The translations under genes were made by a program, and so were the position numbers. Under the pieces are notes generated by a model that worked only from the letters and a program-made list of their open reading frames with translations, ran no database searches and was not told the origin of the DNA. This document shows, in pieces, positions 16,165-24,497 of a stretch of DNA of 47,064 nucleotides (positions are counted from its first letter, which is position 1; every line of letters starts with the position of its first letter). Origin of the DNA: an uncultured Bacteroidota bacterium (lineage in GTDB: Bacteria; Bacteroidota; Bacteroidia; Bacteroidales; F082); contig CAJBPB010000324.1 in the NCBI GenBank assembly GCA_903957365.1, positions 1-47,064 on the forward strand. The letters are read 5' to 3'.

Positions 16165-17073
16165 TTAATCTTTGGTAAGCCGGTGAAACGATTCTTCCAT
16201 GGTGTTTTCGGAGCGTCGCATCGAAAGAATGGCAAGCTTGTTATTCACAGCCCATTTCATCAGTTCCTGCTGGAGTTCATCCAGATTTTTTGCGCTGATT
16301 TGCCATATATTTCCATTCATCTTTTTATAGTCTGAAATAATAGTGATTGATTTGAAAAGTGAAGCATCGATAGCCTTGTCAAGTTCGACAATCAACCTGT
16401 TTTGATTATCTGACTTGAGAATATCTGCCGTTTTATCGTCAGCAACAATTTTGCCTTTGTTGATGATGATAGCCCTGTCGCAAACCGCTTCTACCTCCTG
16501 CATGATATGTGTCGAAAGGATCACCGTTTTCTGTTCGCCCATTTTTTTGATAAGGTTACGGATATCGATCAGCTGGTTGGGATCGAGGCCCGAGGTTGGT
16601 TCATCGAGAATCAGTACTTCGGGATTGTGCAGCATTGCCTGAGCCAGACCTACACGCTGCCGGTAACCTTTCGATAAGGCGGCAATTTTTTTATGTCGTT
16701 CATCCGTCAGGCCGGTTTGCTCAATCATTTCGTCAATGCGTGACTTTGATGATTTTCCCAGTTGATAAATACCAGCGCTGAATTCAAGATACTCACGTAC
16801 ATACATATCGGTATAAAGCGGATTGTGCTCAGGCAGATAACCAACAAGCCGACGTACTTCGATGGAGTTTTCAATCACATCGAGTCCATTAACGGAAGCA
16901 GTCCCAAAAGTGGGTGGAATAAAACAGGTCAATATTTTCATAATGGTCGATTTGCCTGCACCATTGGGACCAAGCAGCCCGACGATCTGCCCGGCAGGTA
17001 TAGTAAAACTGACTTCATCGAGTGCTTTTTGCACTCCATACATTTTGGTGACTTTATCAACTGAAACCGACAT
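16165..17073 (-). CDS. gldA: GldA-like ABC transporter ATP-binding protein
   Basis: A 302-residue ABC ATPase: Walker A GPNGAGKST (residues 35-43), the segment GYLPEHNPLYTDMYVREYL after the Q-loop, signature LSKGYRQRVGLAQ, Walker B VLILDEPTSGLDP and the switch histidine in LSTHIMQEVE. The GYLPEHNPLY...VREYL segment and the C-terminal domain are typical of GldA, the ATPase of the GldAFG transporter associated with gliding motility in Bacteroidota. No gldF or gldG is visible here, so this could be a GldA homologue in a non-gliding organism that drives another exporter. The ATG at 17073 is chosen because an exact -7 element lies at 17101-17094; an upstream in-frame ATG at 17145 would be outside the transcript. 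Confidence 0.85.
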   Translation of the reverse strand: MSVSVDKVTKMYGVQKALDEVSFTIPAGQIVGLLGPNGAGKSTIMKILTCFIPPTFGTASVNGLDVIENSIEVRRLVGYLPEHNPLYTDMYVREYLEFSAGIYQLGKSSKSRIDEMIEQTGLTDERHKKIAALSKGYRQRVGLAQAMLHNPEVLILDEPTSGLDPNQLIDIRNLIKKMGEQKTVILSTHIMQEVEAVCDRAIIINKGKIVADDKTADILKSDNQNRLIVELDKAIDASLFKSITIISDYKKMNGNIWQISAKNLDELQQELMKWAVNNKLAILSMRRSENTMEESFHRLTKD

Positions 17074-17093
17074 ATCCTCAATTATTTCAACTG

Positions 17094-17101
17094 CAAAAGT
17101 A
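17094..17101 (-). promoter_or_regulatory. -7 element for the gldA-like gene
   Basis: TACTTTTG on the minus strand is an exact TAnnTTTG match, 21 nt before the ATG at 17073. It decides the start choice for this gene. Confidence 0.55.
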
Positions 17102-17271
17102 AACAAATGGAATAATGAATCGACATGCACAATTCTTTGAATCAAAAGTGATTCGACGATTCCAGTTCGAAAAAAACGTATATTTGTATGCTTTTTAAAC
17201 TGTCCATAAAAGTGTTTAAAGCCTCTATTGCAATCCGTAATAGAAATATTAACAAATTATTGTTCGTAAAT

Positions 17272-17302
17272 TTGTTATTACCGAAATAAGTTTCTATTTT
17301 TG
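17272..17302 (+). promoter_or_regulatory. Promoter of the rplM-rpsI operon
   Basis: TTG at 17272-17274, a 20-nt spacer and TATTTTTG at 17295-17302 form a full consensus promoter. The leader to the rplM ATG at 17360 is about 50 nt and contains the 10-bp palindrome AGTACGTACT (17321-17330), which may be part of a ribosomal-protein leader structure. I cannot show this. Confidence 0.72.
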
Positions 17303-17359
17303 CACCCCCGTTTTGGGATAAGTACGTACTATTGCGACACAAGAAACATTAAGAGTCAA

Positions 17360-17815
17360 ATGAATACATTGAGTTACAAAACTGTGAGCGTGAACAAAGC
17401 GAACGCGAACAAAGGTTGGGTTGTCATCGATGCTGAGGGTCAAATCTTAGGAAGACTGGCATCACAGGTTGCGAAAATCCTGAGAGGCAAAAACAAACCC
17501 TCCTACACTCCCCACAGCGATTGCGGTGATAACGTAATCGTTATCAATGCCGAAAAGTTTGCTTTAACAGGCAACAAGATGGAAACAAAATACTATATCC
17601 GTCACTCAGGCTATCCAGGTGGTCAAAAAGTTAGAACCGTAACTGATCAGTTAAAAAGAAAACCAGAAGTAGTGATTGAAAAAGCTGTCAAAGGCATGCT
17701 TCCAAAAACTATCCTCGGTGCTGAATTGTTTCGTAACCTTTATGTATACGCCGGTCCAGAGCACAAACATGAAGCCCAACAGCCAAAAATAATTAATCTT
17801 AATACAATTAAATAA
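17360..17815 (+). CDS. rplM: 50S ribosomal protein L13 (uL13)
   Basis: A 151-residue large-subunit protein and early assembly component. Recognised by WVVIDAEGQILGRLAS near the N-terminus, SDCGDNVIVINAEK, YIRHSGYPGGQK and the C-terminal VYAGPEHKHEAQQPK. I chose the ATG at 17360 because the standard Bacteroidota L13 begins with M-x-TLSYKTVS and the promoter ends just upstream. It is followed after 5 nt by rpsI, the universal pairing. Confidence 0.97.
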   Translation: MNTLSYKTVSVNKANANKGWVVIDAEGQILGRLASQVAKILRGKNKPSYTPHSDCGDNVIVINAEKFALTGNKMETKYYIRHSGYPGGQKVRTVTDQLKRKPEVVIEKAVKGMLPKTILGAELFRNLYVYAGPEHKHEAQQPKIINLNTIK

Positions 17816-17820
17816 GTATC

Positions 17821-18207
17821 ATGGAAGTAATCAACGCCTTAGGCAGAAGGAAAACTGCAGTTGCCCGTGTTTATCTTAAAGCAGGCAATGGTAGTATCAC
17901 TATCAACAAAAGGGATTATAAAGAGTACTTCCCTACAGGGATTTTGCAATTTGTTGTTGAACAACCACTTATTCTGACAAACAATGTAGGTAAATACGAC
18001 ATCAAAGTAAATCTTGATGGTGGAGGTATCAATGGTCAGGCCGAAGCACTCAGTTTGGGTATCAGCCGTGCACTCGTCGAAATTGATGCTGAATTCCGTC
18101 CGGTTTTAAAAGCAAAAGGTTTGATGCGCCGCGACCCACGTATGGTTGAGCGTAAGAAACCAGGTCAGCCAAAAGCCCGTAAGAAATTCCAGTTTAGCAA
18201 ACGTTAG
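17821..18207 (+). CDS. rpsI: 30S ribosomal protein S9 (uS9)
   Basis: A 128-residue small-subunit protein whose basic C-terminal tail reaches the P-site tRNA. Signatures: NALGRRKTAVARVYL at the start, GGGINGQAEALSLGISRAL in the middle, and the tail RKKPGQPKARKKFQFSKR with the invariant terminal KR. It starts 5 nt after rplM and is co-transcribed with it. A long hairpin lies between it and rpsB. Confidence 0.98.
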   Translation: MEVINALGRRKTAVARVYLKAGNGSITINKRDYKEYFPTGILQFVVEQPLILTNNVGKYDIKVNLDGGGINGQAEALSLGISRALVEIDAEFRPVLKAKGLMRRDPRMVERKKPGQPKARKKFQFSKR

Positions 18208-18242
18208 GCCTTTACCCGTCGAACGATTGTGTTTAGTATCCA

Positions 18243-18288
18243 AATTGTTGAGACTTCTCTTCGCAGAGCTACTCAACAATTGTTTTTT
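18243..18288 (+). terminator. Terminator or attenuator hairpin between rpsI and rpsB
   Basis: A 10-bp stem AATTGTTGAG (18243-18252) / CTCAACAATT (18272-18281), an internal loop and an inner CTCT/AGAG stem with a TCGC tetraloop are followed by G and six Ts. It looks like a Rho-independent terminator. I see no TAnnTTTG element between it and rpsB at 18321, so it may be a partial terminator or a leader structure for S2 autoregulation. Confidence 0.7.
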
Positions 18289-18320
18289 AGTGAATGTAAA
18301 CAATTAAAAATTAAATCTTT

Positions 18321-19193
18321 ATGTCAAAAGTAACTTTTGAAGAATTATTAGACGCAGGTGTACATTTTGGTCACCTTCGCCGCAAATGGAATCCAAACAT
18401 GGCTCCTTACATCTTTATGGAGCGTAACGGAATCCACATTATTGATCTTTATAAAACACAGGCCAAGCTTGAAGAAGCTTCAAACGCAATGCGTCAGCTG
18501 GCCCGTTCAGGCAAAAAAGTTCTCTTCGTTGCCACCAAGAAACAAGCCAAAGCTATCGTAGCAGAAGAAGTCGCAAAAGTAGGCATGCCTTATGTAACTG
18601 AGCGCTGGCCTGGTGGAATGCTCACCAACTTTGCTACAATCCGTAAAGCAGTGCGTAAAATGGTTAACATCGACAAACTGATGGTAAGTGACTCCTACCT
18701 CAACCTGTCGAAACGTGAAAGACTCCAGATTCAGCGCGAACGCGAAAAACTGGAAAAGAACTTAGGTAGTATCGCTGACCTGAACCGTCTGCCTTCTGCT
18801 ATTTTTGTTGTTGACGTTATCAAAGAACACATTGCCATTGCCGAAGCACGCAAACTGAACATCCCTACATTCGCTATCGTCGATACAAACTCAAACCCGA
18901 ACATCATCGATTTCCCAATCCCGGGCAATGATGATGCTTCAAAATCAATTTCACTGATCATCCGTGCGATGACCGAGGCCATTGAAGAAGGAATGAACGA
19001 GCGTAAATTATCGAAAGACAAGGCCCATGATGACAAAGACTCTGATGATGATGACGATTTGAACAATGGTCCAAACTTTGATGACGAGGAAGAAGAAGGC
19101 TCCAAAAAAGGCGCTGGTCCAGGTTCAAAAAAAGGTGAAGGTGATAATGCGCAGAAAAACAAACGTCCCCGCAAACCTGTTTCAAAAAAATAA
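18321..19193 (+). CDS. rpsB: 30S ribosomal protein S2 (uS2) with extended charged tail
   Basis: A small-subunit protein required for late 30S assembly and S1 binding. The core (residues 1-228) is fully standard: ELLDAGVHFGHLRRKWNPNM, PYVTERWPGGMLTNF, and FAIVDTNSNPNIIDFPIPGNDD. The total length of 290 residues exceeds the usual 240-260. After residue 229 a low-complexity tail follows, first acidic (DDKDSDDDDD, DDEEEE) and then basic and glycine-rich to the end. Tails of this kind are known in some Bacteroidota, with no assigned role. It is 26 nt upstream of tsf, the usual neighbour. Confidence 0.97.
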   Translation: MSKVTFEELLDAGVHFGHLRRKWNPNMAPYIFMERNGIHIIDLYKTQAKLEEASNAMRQLARSGKKVLFVATKKQAKAIVAEEVAKVGMPYVTERWPGGMLTNFATIRKAVRKMVNIDKLMVSDSYLNLSKRERLQIQREREKLEKNLGSIADLNRLPSAIFVVDVIKEHIAIAEARKLNIPTFAIVDTNSNPNIIDFPIPGNDDASKSISLIIRAMTEAIEEGMNERKLSKDKAHDDKDSDDDDDLNNGPNFDDEEEEGSKKGAGPGSKKGEGDNAQKNKRPRKPVSKK

Positions 19194-19218
19194 TTGATAA
19201 ATTTTAGATAAACATACT

Positions 19219-20049
19219 ATGAACATTACCGCTTCTCAAGTTAATGAGTTACGTAAAGTTACCGGTGCCGGTATGATGGACTGCAAGAAAGCTCTTGTGG
19301 AAAGTGAAGGCGATATGGAAAAAGCCGTTGATTATCTGCGTAAAAAAGGACAAAAAGTGGCTGCCAACAGAGCAGACCGCGAAGCAACTGAAGGTGTTGT
19401 TGTTTCAAAAACAAGTGCTGATCATACTTATGCCGCTGTTGTTAAAGTAAACTGTGAAACCGATTTCGTTGCGAAAAATGAAGATTTTATCGCTTATACA
19501 CACAGCATACTCGATTTGGCAATCAAAAATAAAGTTGCTGATATTGATACCTTACTGGCTATGGATCTGAATGGCAGAACCGTTGCTGAAACCATCATTG
19601 ATCAAACAGGAAAAATCGGTGAAAAAATTGAATTGGGCGCTTTTGGAAAAGTTGAATCAGCTGTTACCGCTGCCTATATTCACTCAGGAAACCGTTTGGC
19701 TACCATCGTTGCCTTAAGCAAAGCCGGTGTTGCCAATGTTGAACAACTCGGACACGAAGTGGCCATGCAGGTTGCCGCCATGGCTCCTGTTGCCCTCGAC
19801 GAAAATGATGTTCCTCAGGATGTTATCCAGCGTGAGATTGAAGTGGGTATGGAACAGGCTCGCAACGAAGGCAAAGCCGAAGACATGCTTGAAAAAATCG
19901 CCCGTGGAAAACTGAATAAGTTCTATCGTGAAAGCACATTACTCAACCAGGATTTCATCCGTGAAAACAAGAAAACTGTTCGTCAGTACCTTGCCGATGC
20001 CGACAAAGCCCTGACTGTTGTTGATTTCAAAAGAGTGGCATTGGGATAA
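19219..20049 (+). CDS. tsf: Translation elongation factor Ts
   Basis: The guanine-nucleotide exchange factor that recycles EF-Tu. It has 276 residues: the N-terminal UBA-like domain with VNELRKVTGAGMMDCKKAL, the core TDFVAKNEDF that contacts EF-Tu, and a tail with QDFI and VRQYL. It follows rpsB directly and ends at a strong terminator. Confidence 0.97.
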   Translation: MNITASQVNELRKVTGAGMMDCKKALVESEGDMEKAVDYLRKKGQKVAANRADREATEGVVVSKTSADHTYAAVVKVNCETDFVAKNEDFIAYTHSILDLAIKNKVADIDTLLAMDLNGRTVAETIIDQTGKIGEKIELGAFGKVESAVTAAYIHSGNRLATIVALSKAGVANVEQLGHEVAMQVAAMAPVALDENDVPQDVIQREIEVGMEQARNEGKAEDMLEKIARGKLNKFYRESTLLNQDFIRENKKTVRQYLADADKALTVVDFKRVALG

Positions 20050-20071
20050 TTTTCCGATACCTGATAAAATT

Positions 20072-20101
20072 AAAAAAGGAGCTCAATCGGGCTCCTTTTT
20101 T
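20072..20101. terminator. Bidirectional terminator between tsf and the GatB/YqeY gene
   Basis: An 11-bp perfect stem AAAAAAGGAGC (20072-20082) / GCTCCTTTTTT (20091-20101) has an 8-nt loop. A-runs and T-runs on both sides allow it to end both tsf (+) and the minus-strand dcw-yqeY transcript. Confidence 0.9.
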
Positions 20102-20121
20102 GTTATTTGTTCAAATCAGGT

Positions 20122-20577
20122 TTATACACCCAACATCTCTTTTACAATGGTTGAGATAAGTTGATTATCTGCTCGTCCGGCGACTTCCTTGCTTGCCAGA
20201 CCCATCACTTTCCCCATATCGCGGATGCTTGAAGCGCCGGTTGCAGCAATAACGTCTGCAACAATCTTTCGGATGTCATCATTGCTTAACTGAGCAGGCA
20301 AATAGGCCTCAATAATAGCCGACTGATAGTTTTCTTCATCGGCAAGGTCGGGGCGGTTTTGCTCAACATATATACCAGCTGATTCCTTGCGTTGTTTCAC
20401 CAATTTCTGCAACAATTTCAGTTCAACTGTTTCGGGAATCTCACCACTTGAAACATCTTTCCCTGTTTTTTCGAGTAAAAGTGCAGCTTTGATGGCACGC
20501 AAAGCAGAAAGCTTACGCGTATCTTTGGCAAGCATAGCCTGCTTTATATCGTTGTTAATCAATATTTCTAATGACAT
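20122..20577 (-). CDS. GatB/YqeY domain protein
   Basis: A 151-residue stand-alone GatB/YqeY domain protein. The all-helical domain resembles the tRNA-binding tail of the amidotransferase subunit GatB. Recognisable segments are MLAKDTRKLSALRAIKAAL, RKESAGIYVEQNRPDLA, EAYLPAQLS and the ending RADNQLISTIVKEML. The function of the stand-alone protein is not established. Its position 116 nt downstream of ftsZ, at the end of the dcw cluster, is common in Bacteroidota. It is probably read with the cluster and ends at the shared terminator. Confidence 0.9.
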   Translation of the reverse strand: MSLEILINNDIKQAMLAKDTRKLSALRAIKAALLLEKTGKDVSSGEIPETVELKLLQKLVKQRKESAGIYVEQNRPDLADEENYQSAIIEAYLPAQLSNDDIRKIVADVIAATGASSIRDMGKVMGLASKEVAGRADNQLISTIVKEMLGV

Positions 20578-20660
20578 CTGAATGATTTTTGTGAGGCATT
20601 TTTAAAAATTAATCTAATCCTTCAACTTCAGTATTCCACCGTCATACTGCCGAGGCAAGC

Positions 20661-20688
20661 GACTTCGGTCTTCTGACTTAGGTCTTCC
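20661..20688. repeat. Two-copy 14-bp tandem repeat
   Basis: GACTTCGGTCTTCT (20661-20674) is followed directly by GACTTAGGTCTTCC (20675-20688), with two mismatches. It lies in the gap between ftsZ and the GatB/YqeY gene, just after the ftsZ stop. Its function is unknown. Confidence 0.6.
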
Positions 20689-20693
20689 GCCCT

Positions 20694-22304
20694 TTAATCT
20701 ACGTTATCGTGTAAATAAGAGTTTTCAGACCGTAATCCGGGGCGTTGTTCATTTGGATTGTAGCTGTATCTTGAAACTTCATTGGATGACTCCTCTTCAT
20801 TCAACTGCATGCCGCGACGTTTGAATGCCGGTTCACTTTCGAGTTCTTCAATACCTTCATGTGTTTTGAGTTTCATACTCATCGCTTTCAGGCGTGATTG
20901 TCTCTCGAGTGATTTACGATCCATTTCAGCACGGTCACTTTTCTCTTCAGCAAAACGCATTGCAGGCTGTTCGTTATGTGATTCAGCCGGTTGCACAATT
21001 TCGAAAATCACTTCCCGTGCTGCTTCGTGCGATTCAATTACAACATCTTCAACTTCGGTGAACGATTCCATTGTCTCTGGTTCTCTTTCCAGATCCATTT
21101 CATCGTTTCTGATTTGTTCAATCGGTTCAACCTTTTCTGGTTCAAACAAAGCATGAATCTTCACAGGTTTTACCGCCGGGTTATTCTGAAAAGCCTCAAC
21201 CGGACGCGGTCTGGCTAACGATTCCTCTTTCTGCTCAGTTTCATTTGACACTTCTCCGATAGTATGCACTGTCGTTGGACGGGTAACTGTATTAGACGAA
21301 TTCCGTCTTTCAGCATACAAATCATTAATTACTTTTCCATCCTCTTCAGCAGCAAAACCAGTCGCGATAACTGTGATTGCAATCTGATCCTCAAGTGTCA
21401 GGTCAGTTCCATTGCCCCAGATAACTTCAGCTGAGTTACCGCAGATGGTATGGATGTAATCAGTAATATCTTTTACTTCGTCAAAGGTTACTTCTTCATT
21501 TCCTGAAGTGATATAAAGCAGAATATTTTTTGCGCCTGAAATATTTGAATCATTTAACAAAGGTGAACGCATGGCATCTTCAATTGCTTTTGTAGCACGG
21601 TTTTCACCTTCAGCCACTCCGGAACCCATGATCGCTTTTCCGCTTTGTTTCATTACGGTTTTCACATCTTCAAAGTCAACGTTGATATACCCTGTCACTG
21701 TGATGATCTCAGCAATACCTTTGGCAGCAATTGCGAGTACATCATCTGCCTTTTTGAAGGCTTCAGTGAGTTTCATATTGCCATATTCGTCTCTGAGTTT
21801 ATCATTGCTGATAATCAGTAAAGCATCGACATACTTCCGCAATTCATCAATACCCTCAAGAGCCTGCTGACGACGGCGCCGACCTTCAAAATTGAAAGGC
21901 AATGTAACAATACCAACTGTAAGAATATCCAGCTCACGGGCCATCTCAGCAACAACAGGAGCAGCACCTGTGCCGGTTCCACCACCCATACCGGCAGTAA
22001 TAAACAGCATTTTGGTATGAGGTTCAAGGATATCTCTGAGGGCATCACGCGTTTCAATGGCAGCATCACGGCCCACGGAAGGCACGTTTCCAGCACCAAG
22101 ATTTCGATTGCCGAGATGTACTTTATTTGGCACAGGACTAATGTCAAGTGCTTGAGAATCAGTATTGCATAGAATGAAATCAACACCTTTGATTCCCTGA
22201 TTAAACATATGGGTAACGGCATTGCTTCCTCCACCGCCAACACCAATGACTTTTATAATATTTGACTGTTGTTTTGGGTGTTCAAATTTTAACATTTCGG
22301 GCAT
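20694..22304 (-). CDS. ftsZ: Cell division protein FtsZ
   Basis: The tubulin-like GTPase that forms the Z ring. It has 536 residues: GTP-binding N-terminal domain with VGGGGSNAV (22-30) and the tubulin signature GGGTGTG (107-113), and synergy-loop/T7 residues in NVDFEDVKTVM. A long hydrophilic, Glu-rich linker runs from about 335 to 485. A short conserved-peptide-like element, PAFKRRG, lies near residues 492-498. About 38 further residues follow it, so the usual FtsA-binding peptide is not at the extreme C-terminus. The gene is 88 nt downstream of ftsA in the dcw operon; no TAnnTTTG is visible in that gap. Confidence 0.97.
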   Translation of the reverse strand: MPEMLKFEHPKQQSNIIKVIGVGGGGSNAVTHMFNQGIKGVDFILCNTDSQALDISPVPNKVHLGNRNLGAGNVPSVGRDAAIETRDALRDILEPHTKMLFITAGMGGGTGTGAAPVVAEMARELDILTVGIVTLPFNFEGRRRRQQALEGIDELRKYVDALLIISNDKLRDEYGNMKLTEAFKKADDVLAIAAKGIAEIITVTGYINVDFEDVKTVMKQSGKAIMGSGVAEGENRATKAIEDAMRSPLLNDSNISGAKNILLYITSGNEEVTFDEVKDITDYIHTICGNSAEVIWGNGTDLTLEDQIAITVIATGFAAEEDGKVINDLYAERRNSSNTVTRPTTVHTIGEVSNETEQKEESLARPRPVEAFQNNPAVKPVKIHALFEPEKVEPIEQIRNDEMDLEREPETMESFTEVEDVVIESHEAAREVIFEIVQPAESHNEQPAMRFAEEKSDRAEMDRKSLERQSRLKAMSMKLKTHEGIEELESEPAFKRRGMQLNEEESSNEVSRYSYNPNEQRPGLRSENSYLHDNVD

Positions 22305-22392
22305 GATTAGAGATTTTAAAATTAACTACTTGTTTCCACCTGGCTTAAATATTCCTGAGGAGTTTTCAACATTCTTTGGTTAATAGCGCTGT

Positions 22393-23706
22393 CTATTCAA
22401 TCAGGTCTCTTTCGAACAACTGTTTGATACGTTCCAGATAACTGTAACCGCTTCTTTTCGACTTTTCTTCGCTTCTGGTTTCCTTGCCTGCCTTTCCAGA
22501 ATTTTTGGACAATGGTGCTGGTTGTTTCAAACCTTCAATCTCCAGTTCATAGTCGTGACGGCGTATTCCTTCTATCACCAGACCAATTCCGGTTGCATAC
22601 ATCGGACTGGCAAGTTCATCCGGTGTGCCCGAAGCAAGATGTTCATTTGGGTAACCGATCCTGACATCCATTCCAGAAATAAATGCGGTTAACTGATCAA
22701 TATGCTTCATCTGGGCACCGCCACCTGTAAGTACTATACCTGCAATAAGTTTGCGCTCAAAAGAGGAATTTTTGATTTCATAATATACATTCTCGATAAT
22801 TTCTTCCAGTCGCGCCTGAATGATAGAGGCCAGATTACGGAATGAGATTTCCTTGGGGGCTCTCCCACGTATTCCGGGAATAGAAACTACCTCATCATCA
22901 CGGTTTTCGCTTGCAAGCGCTGAACCAAATTTCACTTTGACTTCTTCTGCATGTTTTTTAATAATGGTGCATCCTTCGCGGATATCATCTGTAATAATAT
23001 CGCCTCCAAACGGAATGACTGCCGTGTGCCGGATGATTTTATCATGAAAAATGGCAATATCTGTCGTTCCACCACCAATGTCAACCAGTACAACACCGGC
23101 TTCTTTCTCTTCTTCTCCCAATACAGATTCTGCTGAAGCAATGGGTTCCAGAATAAGATCAACCATCTCAAGACCAGCTCTTTTCACGCATTTAAGGATA
23201 TTACGTGCTGCCGCTGTCTGTCCGATAATTACATGAAAATTTGCCTCCACTTTGCTTCCCATCATACCGATTGGCTGTTTGATACCAGCCTCACCATCGA
23301 TAATATATTCCTGGGGAATTACATCGATAATTTCTTCGCCAGCCGCCATATTCAGCTTGTACATATCATTGATCAGCTTGTCAATTTCAAGTCTGTCAAT
23401 CTCTTTTTCACTGGATTCGCGAATCAGACTACCGCGATGCTGAAGACTTTTAATATGCTGTCCAGCAATACCTACATTCACATATTTAATATCCACTTTC
23501 GAACGCATTGAAGCCTCTTCAACGGCGCGTTTGATCGAGTTCACTGTATCTTCAATATTGGAAACGATTCCCCTCTTCACTCCGATAGACTCGGTTTTTC
23601 CAAAACCAAGGATCTCGATTTTTCCATTCTCGTTTCGTCTTCCAACGATGCAAGCTATTTTCGTTGTGCCGATATCCAATCCGACAATAATTTCAGTACT
23701 TTTCAT
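22393..23706 (-). CDS. ftsA: Cell division protein FtsA
   Basis: Actin-like membrane tether of the Z ring. It has 437 residues from the ATG at 23706: phosphate-1 loop VGLDIGTTKIACIVG, the phosphate-2 motif VLVDIGGGTTDIA, and the adenosine motif LTGGGAQM. The C-terminus SYLERIKQLFERDL is an amphipathic membrane-targeting helix. The start is set by the ATGA overlap with the ftsQ stop (23703-23706), a sign of translational coupling; an in-frame upstream Met would overlap ftsQ further. Confidence 0.97.
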   Translation of the reverse strand: MKSTEIIVGLDIGTTKIACIVGRRNENGKIEILGFGKTESIGVKRGIVSNIEDTVNSIKRAVEEASMRSKVDIKYVNVGIAGQHIKSLQHRGSLIRESSEKEIDRLEIDKLINDMYKLNMAAGEEIIDVIPQEYIIDGEAGIKQPIGMMGSKVEANFHVIIGQTAAARNILKCVKRAGLEMVDLILEPIASAESVLGEEEKEAGVVLVDIGGGTTDIAIFHDKIIRHTAVIPFGGDIITDDIREGCTIIKKHAEEVKVKFGSALASENRDDEVVSIPGIRGRAPKEISFRNLASIIQARLEEIIENVYYEIKNSSFERKLIAGIVLTGGGAQMKHIDQLTAFISGMDVRIGYPNEHLASGTPDELASPMYATGIGLVIEGIRRHDYELEIEGLKQPAPLSKNSGKAGKETRSEEKSKRSGYSYLERIKQLFERDLIE

Positions 23707-24497
23707 ATTACTTGTCTTTTGATACAAACTATTTGATTTTTATATTTTAAACTGATGATTTTATAGTCGTACAGTTCAGGTTTAACCGCTTTATTTAAAA
23801 AGAAAACCTTCATATCACTCAGTTTCGAATCCAGATCATCTGTATTTCCAATAACAATATTGGTGTTACTCAGACGCGGGGTGAGTTCAAATTCGCCCAG
23901 ACTATCCAGATAAACCTGCGCTACAAATACTTTTAAAAACTCATCTTTGGCAAGGCTTCCAGCAAGTGTATAAATATCATTCAATTTTGAGCTGGCATAT
24001 AATTTTGAGGCCACTCTGGCCGTTGCACCGGGCATCAACTCAGGAAATGCAAAACAACCACTGGCCACCATAACCCTTGCTGAATAATCAGGATGCAACG
24101 GAAACAAAACGCCCTTTGTATCGATATATGCACTCTGGTTTGTGCTGTCAAAAACCCTGACCAGGGCTTCACGTTCGGTCAGAAATACATTGAGATCACC
24201 ATCCATTGTTGTAAATAACTCAACATGTGATACATAAGGATTTGAAGATAATTTGCTTTTCAATACATAGGGTGAAAGCTTCCCAACTGGCTGACCCAAA
24301 ATTGAATCCGTCATTTTCATTATGAGTGAATAGGTCTTTTTGTATTCAAGAAATCCACCATTTGCAGGCCGGTCGATCACCAGGCGCAAACTTTTAACCG
24401 GAGATTGCAGATATTCCATTCTGGCAAAAGCAAACAATGCCACCAGAGCCAGAAAACTGACCACCCAGGTTGATATCGTGAGAATCTTTTTTACCAT
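23703..24497 (-). CDS. ftsQ: Cell division protein FtsQ/DivIB
   Basis: Bitopic inner-membrane divisome protein of 264 residues. A short cytoplasmic start, one membrane helix (about 5-25, LTISTWVVSFLALVALFAF), a POTRA-like domain (NPYVSHVELF) and a beta domain (AYIDTKGVLFPL) match FtsQ. Sequence conservation of this family is low, so the call rests on layout plus position between murC and ftsA. It overlaps murC by 7 nt and ftsA by 4 nt. Confidence 0.88.
   Translation of the reverse strand: MVKKILTISTWVVSFLALVALFAFARMEYLQSPVKSLRLVIDRPANGGFLEYKKTYSLIMKMTDSILGQPVGKLSPYVLKSKLSSNPYVSHVELFTTMDGDLNVFLTEREALVRVFDSTNQSAYIDTKGVLFPLHPDYSARVMVASGCFAFPELMPGATARVASKLYASSKLNDIYTLAGSLAKDEFLKVFVAQVYLDSLGEFELTPRLSNTNIVIGNTDDLDSKLSDMKVFFLNKAVKPELYDYKIISLKYKNQIVCIKRQVI

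Noticed and set aside
17074-17145. Longer N-terminus for the gldA-like gene
   Set aside because: An exact -7 element at 17101-17094 lies downstream of the alternative ATG, so that ATG would not be in the mRNA.
18731-19185. Minus-strand Ser-rich frames opposite rpsB
   Set aside because: They are the complement of the acidic S2 tail codons; low-complexity composition explains the open frames.
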